NCBI GenBank assembly: GCA_037139855.1
Contig: JBAXFM010000317.1
Span: 1 to 5,711, forward strand
From: CAIVAT01 sp037139855
Lineage (GTDB): Bacteria > Bacteroidota > Bacteroidia > Bacteroidales > FEN-979
Direction: 5' to 3'
DNA length: 5,711 nt
Shown here: positions 1-4,436 of the stretch, in pieces
Layout: every line of letters begins with the position of its first letter
Position numbering within the stretch: position 1 is the first letter of the stretch
Translations under genes and position numbers: made by a program
The notes under the pieces: generated by a model
Database searches by the model: none
What the model was told of the DNA's origin: nothing
What the model saw: the letters and a program-made list of their open reading frames with translations, nothing else

Positions 1-2
1 TT

Positions 3-209
3 CTTTTCGAGGGGGAGGTGTTTGCTATCAAAAACCGGTCGAAATTCTGCCGGATTGTGTCCACCTGGGTGTGTACACAGCACCAGTCAACCATCAGTCC
101 CGTCAGTTTTAAACATCATTTCGATAATCCCAACGAAGAAATGATGCAAAAATGGGCTTCAAAACTATCTAAATGGTATCAGGATATAATAAAAAAAAGA
201 TTTTTTTAA
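3..209 (+). CDS. C-terminal fragment of an unrecognised protein, cut by the left edge
   Basis: The frame is open from the first complete codon of the window to a TAA at 207-209, giving 68 residues. It contains a GTG at 18 but no convincing start, so I read it as the tail of a gene that begins upstream. The tail is mixed hydrophobic and charged, with two aromatic-rich stretches (around STWVCTQHQ and KWASKLSKWYQDI), and ends in basic residues KKRFF. It looks like a soluble helical C-terminus with no signal peptide or membrane segment. I do not recognise the family. A small hairpin with a short T run follows at 259-282 and may end the transcript. An alternative is a fortuitous short open frame, but the amino-acid composition is protein-like. 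Confidence 0.45.
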   Translation, partial: LFEGEVFAIKNRSKFCRIVSTWVCTQHQSTISPVSFKHHFDNPNEEMMQKWASKLSKWYQDIIKKRFF

Positions 210-258
210 CATCGTAATTCGTTCATTTTCATATAAAATGCAATGTTTTATTCAAACC

Positions 259-282
259 CCCTGCCACTACCGCAGGGCTTTT
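259..282 (+). terminator. Weak hairpin followed by a short T run
   Basis: CCCTGC (259-264) pairs with GCAGGG (272-277) over a 7-nt loop and is followed by CTTTT. The stem is only 6 bp and the T run is short, so this is a weak intrinsic terminator candidate for the gene ending at 209. It lies about 50 bases past the stop. Confidence 0.3.
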
Positions 283-290
283 GAACGTAT

Positions 291-298
291 TAATTTTG
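291..298 (+). promoter_or_regulatory. Candidate Bacteroidota -7 element upstream of the gene at 342
   Basis: TAATTTTG matches the TAnnTTTG consensus of Bacteroidota sigma-ABfr promoters, 43 nt before the ATG at 342 and 27 nt before an ATG at 326. I see no good TTG/TTTG -33 partner at the usual 17-22 nt spacing, so this is only a partial promoter. Confidence 0.3.
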
Positions 299-341
299 CG
301 AGTACAAATTTTAAATATCAACAACATGAAAACAAAACTTT

Positions 342-581
342 ATGACAAAAAGGCGCAGGCGAAATTCGATCATCGGGTTCGTCACCATCTGGATCCACCT
401 CGAAATCAGCATCGCCGAAATCTACGTCGATCTCTCTAACCTCAAACAGGATCTCATCGTCCATAAATCCGACAACCGCAAAGACATGGAAATACTACGC
501 AGCGAAAACAGTAATAACACGAAAGTGATCCTGGAAAAAGTGGATGAAATACAGATTTATCTGAGGAACAGGAAAAACTGA
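342..581 (+). CDS. Small hypothetical protein, hydrophobic N-terminus plus charged coiled-coil-like tail
   Basis: This encodes 79 residues. After a basic start (KRRRRN) comes a hydrophobic stretch around residues 10-29 (IIGFVTIWIHLEISIAEIYV) that could be a membrane or amphipathic helix. A long charged helix follows (about 30-79) with regularly spaced I, L and V, ending EIQIYLRNRKN. Codon third positions are rich in C across 360-460 (repeated ATC, CTC, GTC), which supports real coding in this frame. The start is uncertain: the ATG at 342 lacks a ribosome-binding sequence, and a more typical ATGAAAACAAAA start lies at 326 in another frame that ends at a stop after about 37 codons. An N-terminal frameshift is therefore possible. 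The arrangement resembles small membrane-anchored coiled-coil proteins, but I cannot name a family. Confidence 0.5.
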   Translation: MTKRRRRNSIIGFVTIWIHLEISIAEIYVDLSNLKQDLIVHKSDNRKDMEILRSENSNNTKVILEKVDEIQIYLRNRKN

Positions 582-608
582 AATAACAAATGACGAATGA
601 CAAATGAC
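581..608 (+). repeat. Heptanucleotide tandem repeat, AAATGAC type, four units
   Basis: Four consecutive 7-mers read AAATAAC, AAATGAC, GAATGAC and AAATGAC, starting at the last base of the preceding stop codon. They continue into AAAAAG. A related array in the opposite sense lies at 681-722. Confidence 0.75.
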
Positions 609-680
609 AAAAAGATTGAATCCGATATTGCTTTCAAAGCATGAATTTCTTAACGCTTAATCACTTAACCCTTTATAATA

Positions 681-722
681 CATTTGACTTTTGACATTTC
701 ACATTTGACTTTTAACATTAAG
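681..722 (-). repeat. Heptanucleotide tandem repeat, CATTTGA type, six units
   Basis: Six consecutive 7-mers on the plus strand read CATTTGA, CTTTTGA, CATTTCA, CATTTGA, CTTTTAA and CATTAAG. The consensus is close to the reverse complement of the upstream array: GTCATTT, rotated to CATTTGT, matches in six of seven bases. The two arrays therefore form an imperfect inverted pair about 70 nt apart. The stretch between them (609-680) contains a further loose CTTAA series and no gene. Confidence 0.7.
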
Positions 723-729
723 ATATTTG
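722..729 (+). promoter_or_regulatory. Candidate -7 element for the gene at 789
   Basis: GATATTTG matches TAnnTTTG at all but the first position. It is followed by TACAAA, giving the string TTTGTACAAA, which is also found in the better promoter at 1563-1576. The nearest TTTG upstream (704-707) is only 14 nt away, too close for a standard -33 element, so confidence is low. Two TTTTAATC octamers (773-788) sit directly before the start codon. Confidence 0.3.
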
Positions 730-788
730 TACAAATTCTCCGATTCTGGCCAGGATCACATTTATTCACTTTTTTAATCTTTTAATCT

Positions 789-1346
789 ATGAAAACATCA
801 GAAGAATTAACAAAAACTTACAGTGGGGTTTTTGGCAACCAGGTGCTCCTAAAAAGCAGTAAGGGGCAGAGCAGGATCACCATTCCCCCGGAGAAAACAA
901 CACAGACGCCATCGGCGAAGCAAATTGATCACCGCATATCGTTTGCGGCTGCTCACGTGTATGCCCGGAGTGCAATGCAGACTCCTGCATTGCGGGCCGC
1001 TTATGCAGAAAAGGCTACCAAGAGGTTATCACCTTATAAGGTAGCCGTCAATGACTACCTCACACCGCCGCGGGTCCACCAGATCGATGCAACCGGGTAT
1101 GACGGCAACCCCGGCGAAATGATCTTTATATCAGCCACCGACAATTTCAGGGTGGTGGCTGTGAATGTGAACATTGTTGACCCGACAGGTACGGAAATTG
1201 AAAAGGGAGTGTGTGCGTATAGCCTTCCGGCTGCCAGATACGTATACACTGCCTCGGTTTTTATACCCGATCTTACCGGCGTGACCATCATCGCCGAAGC
1301 CACCGATACCCCCGGCCATAAGGGTGTGTCGATGATTACCCTGTAA
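789..1346 (+). CDS. Conserved hypothetical protein with a beta-rich C-terminal domain
   Basis: This encodes 185 residues from ATG at 789, with no signal peptide or membrane segment. The N-terminal part (residues 12-95) has a GVFGNQ motif, a short strand-rich stretch with SKGQSRITIPP, then the helical HRISFAAAHVYAR and KATKRLSPYKVAVNDYLTPP. The C-terminal part (about 96-185) has alternating strands and the phrases IDATGYDGNPGE, ATDNFRVVAVNVNIVDPTGTEIEKG and EATDTPGHKG, as in a small Ig-like beta sandwich. From memory, this combination occurs in a family of hypothetical proteins widespread in Bacteroidota. The function is unknown to me and I assign none. The gene stands alone, with heptamer repeats before it and a strong terminator after it. 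Its GC content is higher than that of the surrounding intergenic DNA. Confidence 0.85.
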   Translation: MKTSEELTKTYSGVFGNQVLLKSSKGQSRITIPPEKTTQTPSAKQIDHRISFAAAHVYARSAMQTPALRAAYAEKATKRLSPYKVAVNDYLTPPRVHQIDATGYDGNPGEMIFISATDNFRVVAVNVNIVDPTGTEIEKGVCAYSLPAARYVYTASVFIPDLTGVTIIAEATDTPGHKGVSMITL

Positions 1347-1360
1347 ACTGTGTTTCCTCC

Positions 1361-1393
1361 AAACCTTCCAGGTTTTTAAAACCTGGAAGGTTT
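1361..1393. repeat. Perfect 16-bp-arm palindrome between stop and terminator
   Basis: AAACCTTCCAGGTTTT (1361-1376) is the exact reverse complement of 1378-1393, with a single T between. It lies 14 nt past the stop of the preceding gene. Palindromes with the CCTTCCAGG core recur between genes in many Bacteroidota genomes (from memory), so it is probably a dispersed repeat. As RNA it would form a very stable hairpin and may protect the 3' end or assist termination. Confidence 0.8.
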
Positions 1394-1407
1394 ATTCCAT
1401 CCAAAAG

Positions 1408-1430
1408 CTGCCCATCGGGCGGTTTTTTTT
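1408..1430 (+). terminator. Intrinsic terminator of the 789-1346 gene
   Basis: CTGCCC (1408-1413) pairs with GGGCGG (1417-1422), with one T-G wobble and a 3-nt loop, followed at once by eight T (1423-1430). This is a textbook rho-independent terminator, 61 nt past the stop codon and directly downstream of the 1361-1393 palindrome. Confidence 0.85.
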
Positions 1431-1525
1431 ATGGTATTATTAATTGTCATGGTCTGATTCTCTACCTTATTTCGACTTTCATACAACGACCTTTCGACAA
1501 CACCGGGTTAATAATTAATGGTTAT

Positions 1526-1540
1526 TTAACAATTTGTTAA
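1526..1540. promoter_or_regulatory. Operator-like palindrome beside the promoter at 1543
   Basis: TTAACAA (1526-1532) and TTGTTAA (1534-1540) form a perfect inverted repeat around one central T. It ends 2 nt before the -33 element of the next promoter, where a dimeric regulator could bind. AT-rich sequence makes chance palindromes easier, so the role is inferred from position only. Confidence 0.35.
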
Positions 1541-1542
1541 CA

Positions 1543-1570
1543 TTGCAGGGGGCCTTATCAACTATGTTTG
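1543..1570 (+). promoter_or_regulatory. Bacteroidota promoter for the secreted protein at 1588
   Basis: A TTG at 1543-1545, a 17-nt spacer and TATGTTTG at 1563-1570 match the -33/-7 pattern of Bacteroidota. The predicted transcript start, about 6 nt on, leaves a leader of roughly 10 nt before the ATG at 1588. The promoter position also shows that an open frame extending upstream from a TTG at 1534 is not the real start. Confidence 0.7.
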
Positions 1571-1587
1571 TACAAAATTATACCCCT

Positions 1588-1944
1588 ATGAAAAGTAAAG
1601 CATTATTATTTATCCTTGCACTGTTTACCCTGCTGAATATCAATGGTATCGCAGCGAAAAAAGGAAACAAAACCATGGGTCCGGCTACCCAATCATCATT
1701 GTCGGGAGTGATTCTTGATAAAAATTCAAATGAAAAACTGGCGGGGGTTACAATTCAGTTGACTTCATCCAACCAGAAAATATATTCCGATTCGAAAGGC
1801 CAATTTAATCTCGAAGGTATCGCACCCGGAACATATAAGGTGAAAATCAACTGTATTTCCTACAAAGACCAGGAGGTTTCCGTAACAATTGCGAAATCTC
1901 AGAATGAAAAACTGAAGATCCTGCTTAACCCCATCGAACCCTAA
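1588..1944 (+). CDS. Secreted single-domain carboxypeptidase-regulatory-like protein
   Basis: This encodes 118 residues. A signal peptide (MKSK, a hydrophobic core at about 5-17, probable cleavage after IAA near residue 23) precedes a short linker and one CarboxypepD_reg-like domain (about 38-115). The domain shows its usual phrases: SGVILDKNSNEKLAGVTIQL, then SDSKGQFNLEGIAPGTYKVKI, then YKDQEVSVTI. This transthyretin-like beta sandwich normally forms the N-terminus of SusC/TonB-dependent receptors or part of larger surface proteins. Here it is the whole mature protein, with no receptor downstream and no frameshift visible. I infer an exported periplasmic or surface protein of unknown partner. 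The ATG at 1588 was chosen because the signal peptide begins there and the promoter lies just upstream. Confidence 0.85.
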   Translation: MKSKALLFILALFTLLNINGIAAKKGNKTMGPATQSSLSGVILDKNSNEKLAGVTIQLTSSNQKIYSDSKGQFNLEGIAPGTYKVKINCISYKDQEVSVTIAKSQNEKLKILLNPIEP

Positions 1945-2046
1945 CCGGCTTCCGGAAATTTCCCTCTCTTAACTTACTGGTATCAATATCAGTCATTTTT
2001 CTGATAATAGTTGGTGCTATATTAAATTTCCATTGCATTGTTGGAA

Positions 2047-2080
2047 TTTGTCAGCTGTAGGCAGCTATTGATTATTTTTG
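2047..2080 (+). promoter_or_regulatory. Promoter for the MORN-repeat gene
   Basis: TATTTTTG at 2073-2080, followed by C, is an exact TAnnTTTGC -7 element. A TTTG at 2047-2050 gives a possible -33 box with a 22-nt spacer, slightly long. The ATG lies 20 nt after the -7 box. The stretch 1945-2046 upstream shows nothing else convincing. Confidence 0.55.
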
Positions 2081-2099
2081 CTATGTTAATCCTGACCGT

Positions 2100-2567
2100 A
2101 TGAAAAAATTTGTTTTACCGCTGCTCCTGCTATTTATTATCTCAAACACCCTGACTGCTCAGGATGTAATTCTGAAAAAAGGTAAGTATATCCTTCGTGA
2201 AACCGGTAAGCCCTATTCCGGTATCTTCAAGGAATACAATACAGACAACAAACTGATCGTCGAGACCAGCATTAAAGACGGTTTACTTGATGGTTCCACA
2301 ACGATCTATTATCCATCAGGCGCCAAAAAGGAAATCCGGGTTTATCAGGAAGGTCAAAAAAACGGAACCTGGTCCAACTGGAATGAAGCCGGTAAGAAAA
2401 TTGCGGAGGCTGGTTTTAAAAACGGGAAAAAAGATGGATTCTGGCTTGTTTGGGATGACCATGGGGTAAAGCGCTACGATATGTTTTACGTAAACGGTGA
2501 AAAAAAAGGTCTCTGGATCATCTGGGATGAAAAAGGGAATGAAATCAGTCGCGAAGATTATAAATGA
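2100..2567 (+). CDS. Secreted MORN-repeat protein, YwqK type
   Basis: This encodes 155 residues with an N-terminal signal peptide (MKK, hydrophobic 4-19, likely cleavage at TLTA/QD after residue 20). The mature part is a series of about five repeats of roughly 24 residues (near 39-61, 62-85, 86-109, 110-133 and 134-155). Each ends in a xxG turn and carries the G-x-W/Y-x-x-Y/W aromatic pattern, for example NGTWSNWNEAGKK, DGFWLVWDDHG and KGLWIIWDEKGN. This is the MORN_2 / COG2849 fold. Databases often label such proteins as YwqK-family antitoxins, but no toxin gene is present and the protein is exported, so that name should not be taken as its function. MORN repeats form beta-hairpin sheets that bind proteins or lipids; the ligand here is unknown. 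Confidence 0.85.
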   Translation: MKKFVLPLLLLFIISNTLTAQDVILKKGKYILRETGKPYSGIFKEYNTDNKLIVETSIKDGLLDGSTTIYYPSGAKKEIRVYQEGQKNGTWSNWNEAGKKIAEAGFKNGKKDGFWLVWDDHGVKRYDMFYVNGEKKGLWIIWDEKGNEISREDYK

Positions 2568-2603
2568 CTCAAGTTTAAGTATGAAGGATTTGTTTAAATC
2601 ACA

Positions 2604-2684
2604 GCCCCGAATGGGGCGAAATATTTTAACGATGGGTGCAGCCCATCGCAGGGAGCAAGGCAACCATGAGAGCCCTGAAAGGGC
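2604..2684 (+). repeat. Three-hairpin REP-like module, copy A (plus orientation)
   Basis: Hairpin a is GCCCC-GAAT-GGGGC (2604-2617). After 12 nt comes hairpin b, CGATGGG-TGCAG-CCCATCG (2630-2648). After 23 nt comes hairpin c, GCCCT-GAA-AGGGC (2672-2684). Copies at 4350-4429 and 4904-4984 have the same hairpins in the same order with the same 12- and 23-nt spacers. Hairpins a and c are each followed by GNAAT. The module lies between the convergent MORN and CHAD genes, where its hairpins could also help end transcripts from both sides. Confidence 0.9.
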
Positions 2685-2696
2685 GAAATTAATTAC

Positions 2697-2743
2697 GCCC
2701 TTTCAGGGCTTCAGAAAATGAGATCATTAATTTTTCCGCCCCG
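2697..2743 (-). repeat. Degenerate inverted partner of copy A (internally deleted module)
   Basis: GCCCTTTCAGGGC (2697-2709) is hairpin c in the opposite orientation. With its flanks it makes a 40-bp palindrome with copy A's hairpin c: 15-bp arms 2671-2685 and 2696-2710 around an AT-rich 10-nt centre. Further on, TTAATTTTTCCGCCCCG (ending at 2743) resembles the inner spacer and first half of an inverted hairpin a, as at 4959-4976. The b hairpin and the second half of a are missing. The block therefore reads a-b-c-c'-(a'), like the transposase-bracketing unit at 4350-4984 with the gene removed. Confidence 0.65.
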
Positions 2744-2773
2744 AAACTTGAATTAATAATCAGAGGAATACCT

Positions 2774-2788
2774 ATTCCCTTTGGGAAT
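2774..2788 (-). terminator. Hairpin just past the CHAD gene stop
   Basis: ATTCCC-TTT-GGGAAT forms a 6-bp stem with a 3-nt loop, 8 nt downstream of the CHAD stop on the minus strand. No T run follows, so termination by this hairpin alone is doubtful. GGAATA at 2765-2770 can pair instead with TATTCC at 2773-2778, giving a competing fold. Confidence 0.25.
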
Positions 2789-2796
2789 GGCCTGCA

Positions 2797-3648
2797 CTAC
2801 TCCGCCAAAACAGATTGCACGATTGTGTTGACCTCCGGCATAAAATGATTCACCAGGTTTAGCTTGGAATCGTTGAGTCCTTGTTTCAGCAGAATCAAAG
2901 AATTCAGTTCCTCTGGTGGAATAGCCTTTTTCAAAGCCAGAAACCGTTCGATCGCCTCTTTTAATACCACCCGGTCGTGCCAGTCGCCAATCATCATTTC
3001 TGTTTTATTAAAGGCAGTAACAATCAGGTCGAGATGCTTCCCTGGTTTGATTGAATAGACGAGGGTTGTGATGGTCGACATGGATTTTAATTGCTGCCGG
3101 ATCTTATGAATTGCCTGATCGTCCGGTTCACCCAATTGCAATTCCTTTACAATTGCCGCTTTACTTTTGATATATTCCAGTGTTTTTGATCGCAGTTTGA
3201 AGATAGAACTGCTGTGACAGATCTTTTGAATAGATTTATCCGTTGCCGCCAATTCTGACTCTTTGAACTTTTTAACCAGGGATAGGAATTTATCAGTGGC
3301 ATGACGTTCCTCCTCCCTGAGCCACAAAATAAATGATGGATATTCAGCGCTCTGCAGTTGGGGATTGGCCAGTAAAAGGTAATTTACCTGTATCTCGCGA
3401 ATTTTTCCGGCCTGACGGTACAACGGCCTGAACAATTTGCGTCCGCCCTTATGTTTGAATGCCGTGGGGTCAAGCATTTCAAAAAGTCCATACAGCGCAA
3501 ATATTTTTTTAACATCCAGCCTGGCCCGGTGAATATCTTTTGAATCGCCTGTAATGCTCGCTTTGTAAATATTTGCCAGGAAGGATGAGGATCTTTTACG
3601 ATAAAAGCGATATAGAAATTCTCCGATTTCTTCTCTGTTCATAAGCAT
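2797..3648 (-). CDS. CHAD-domain protein (predicted polyphosphate-binding)
   Basis: This encodes 283 mostly alpha-helical residues with no signal peptide. The CHAD fold (conserved histidine alpha-helical domain) is recognisable from its paired repeats: DIHRARLDVKKIFALYGLFEML (H40, R41, R43, K47, K48) with FRPLYRQAGKIREIQV after it, and AIHKIRQQLKSM (H181, K182, R184, K188) followed by MIGDWHDRVVLKEAIERFL (H224, D225). In the family these basic helices line a pore that binds polyphosphate, and CHAD proteins often localise to polyphosphate granules. The usual CYTH/triphosphatase partner is absent here, so this is a stand-alone CHAD protein. Two starts are possible, ATG at 3648 or the ATG two codons later. 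It reads towards the MORN gene, with repeat copy A between them. The nearest upstream gene on the same strand ends 187 nt away, so it is probably transcribed separately. Confidence 0.85.
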   Translation of the reverse strand: MLMNREEIGEFLYRFYRKRSSSFLANIYKASITGDSKDIHRARLDVKKIFALYGLFEMLDPTAFKHKGGRKLFRPLYRQAGKIREIQVNYLLLANPQLQSAEYPSFILWLREEERHATDKFLSLVKKFKESELAATDKSIQKICHSSSIFKLRSKTLEYIKSKAAIVKELQLGEPDDQAIHKIRQQLKSMSTITTLVYSIKPGKHLDLIVTAFNKTEMMIGDWHDRVVLKEAIERFLALKKAIPPEELNSLILLKQGLNDSKLNLVNHFMPEVNTIVQSVLAE

Positions 3649-3807
3649 GGTATTGAATTGCCGTAAAGCCTCTCCGGGTCAGGTTGACTACCAGACACAC
3701 TGTTTTAAATCCCCAATAGCAAAAATCGGATTTTATATTGTAATGAATGTTAAGGAATTATTAAATATGTAGCTTGTTTCGCCTACATATCACCCGAAAT
3801 ACCGTAC

Positions 3808-3836
3808 CCTTGTCATCATAACAAGGCTTCCTTGTT
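3808..3836. other. Competing hairpins at the nucleotidyltransferase stop
   Basis: AACAAGG (3820-3826) pairs perfectly with CCTTGTT (3830-3836) around a 3-nt loop, and its ACAAGG can instead pair with CCTTGT at 3808-3813. The structure overlaps the last base of the minus-strand TAA. There is no T run, so it is a 3'-end structure of uncertain role. The rest of 3649-3807, between this and the CHAD start, shows no gene and no strong promoter. A weak -7-like GATTTTTG lies on the minus strand at 3720-3727. Confidence 0.3.
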
Positions 3837-4081
3837 TACCATGCATACACTGCATCTTTTAGTATTAACTTCCTGAAAACAGGCTTAATGGCTCGTTCAT
3901 GACAAACATCAATATTTTTCCCAAAATGCTTCATTAACATCTCTTTTAATAATAAACGTTTGTCGAAAATATTTTCTGTACCCGGTTCCATGTCGATCAG
4001 GATGTCAATATCACTTAAATCCGTTTGTTCTTCACGGGCGTAGGAACCGAAAATCCCGATTTTCCATATCCCATGATCCAC
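3836..4081 (-). CDS. Minimal nucleotidyltransferase, MntA type, N-terminally short
   Basis: This encodes 81 residues if a GTG at 4081 is the start. The polymerase-beta-type nucleotidyltransferase core is intact: GSYAR (G12, S13), then SDIDILID with D24 and D26 at the standard GS-x10-DxD spacing, and a third acidic residue D58 in NIDVC. Members of this family transfer nucleotides from ATP; with a HEPN (HepT) partner they act as antitoxins that modify the toxin. Family members usually have about 95-100 residues, with some 20-25 residues before the KIGIFGSYAR strand. Here only eight precede it, and an in-frame TAA (4082-4084) lies directly before the GTG, so the first helix is missing. No HEPN/DUF86 gene adjoins on either side. 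It may be a decayed orphan antitoxin half. The active site could still work, but folding may be compromised. Confidence 0.7.
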   Translation of the reverse strand: MDHGIWKIGIFGSYAREEQTDLSDIDILIDMEPGTENIFDKRLLLKEMLMKHFGKNIDVCHERAIKPVFRKLILKDAVYAW

Positions 4082-4144
4082 TTAGCAGACTTCAAAAATA
4101 GTGCATATTATGCTATCATTTTTTACTTCTCAGAAAACTTTCAT

Positions 4145-4249
4145 TCATGATCCTGATATAATCTGGTCTTCTATCTTTAACGAGTCAATGATTCTCGCCA
4201 GATTCGGATCGACCTGTCCCCGAAAAAAGAGAGGGTTGGAGTTGAACTT
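4145..4249 (-). pseudogene. Possible remnant of an unknown gene tail
   Basis: On the minus strand a 34-codon open stretch between two stops reads like a protein C-terminus (NSNPLFFRGQVDPN, then LARIIDSLKIEDQIISGS and a TGA at 4145-4147). It has no start codon of its own and I do not recognise it. It could be the fossil end of a gene displaced when repeat copy B or the transposase arrived just to the right, or a chance frame. The rest of 4085-4349 holds only a short repeat match at 4283-4293. Confidence 0.2.
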
Positions 4250-4282
4250 TCATTATTCTATCAGATATCCAATTATTTACTT

Positions 4283-4293
4283 AAGTTTCGGGG
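4283..4293. repeat. Short match to the right flank of the copy A block
   Basis: AAGTTTCGGGG here is the reverse complement of CCCCGAAACTT at 2739-2749. Weaker similarity continues on both sides: GAAAAA follows after two bases, and an AATAAT core lies on the other side. It may mark the outer edge of an older repeat insertion left of copy B. Confidence 0.4.
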
Positions 4294-4349
4294 TTGAAAA
4301 AGGAATATCCAGTTAATATGATTCAACGCTGCGATCAAAGGTTCCTTTA

Positions 4350-4429
4350 GCCCTGCAAGGGCGGAATCTGTCAACACAGGGTGAAGCCCTGTGCCTGCGG
4401 AACCTGAATCCACTAAGCCCTGAAAGGGC
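4350..4429 (+). repeat. Three-hairpin REP-like module, copy B (plus orientation)
   Basis: Hairpin a is GCCCT-GCA-AGGGC (4350-4362). After 12 nt comes hairpin b, CACAGGG-TGAAG-CCCTGTG (4375-4393). After 23 nt comes hairpin c, GCCCT-GAA-AGGGC (4417-4429). Spacers match copies A and C in length but not in sequence. The b stem differs from the other copies by paired changes that keep every base pair. The module ends 7 nt past the stop codon of the transposase gene. Confidence 0.9.
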
Positions 4430-4436
4430 GGAATAC

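Noticed and set aside
1055..1319. Minus-strand open frames inside 789-1346
   Set aside because: Antisense shadows of a convincing plus-strand gene, with no family signal.
1534..1587. Upstream TTG start extending the secreted protein by 18 residues
   Set aside because: The extension would cover the -33/-7 promoter and bury the signal peptide; ATG at 1588 fits both.
2100..2567. YwqK antitoxin of a toxin-antitoxin pair
   Set aside because: The protein has a signal peptide and no adjacent toxin; only the MORN fold is supported.
2604..2709. CRISPR-like array from the repeated GCCCTGAAAGGGC hairpins
   Set aside because: Repeats are 13-14 nt, differ in orientation and spacing, and no cas genes are present; the REP-type reading fits better.
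2287..2721. Open frames in other frames over the MORN gene and repeat copy A (2287-2469 +, 2316-2663 -, 2497-2721 +)
   Set aside because: They overlap a clear MORN-repeat protein or run through hairpin repeats, so composition is dictated by those.
2864..3058. Plus-strand frame inside the CHAD gene
   Set aside because: Antisense shadow.
4101..4316. Plus-strand 71-residue frame right of the nucleotidyltransferase
   Set aside because: No recognisable features, poor start context; the opposite strand looks more protein-like there.
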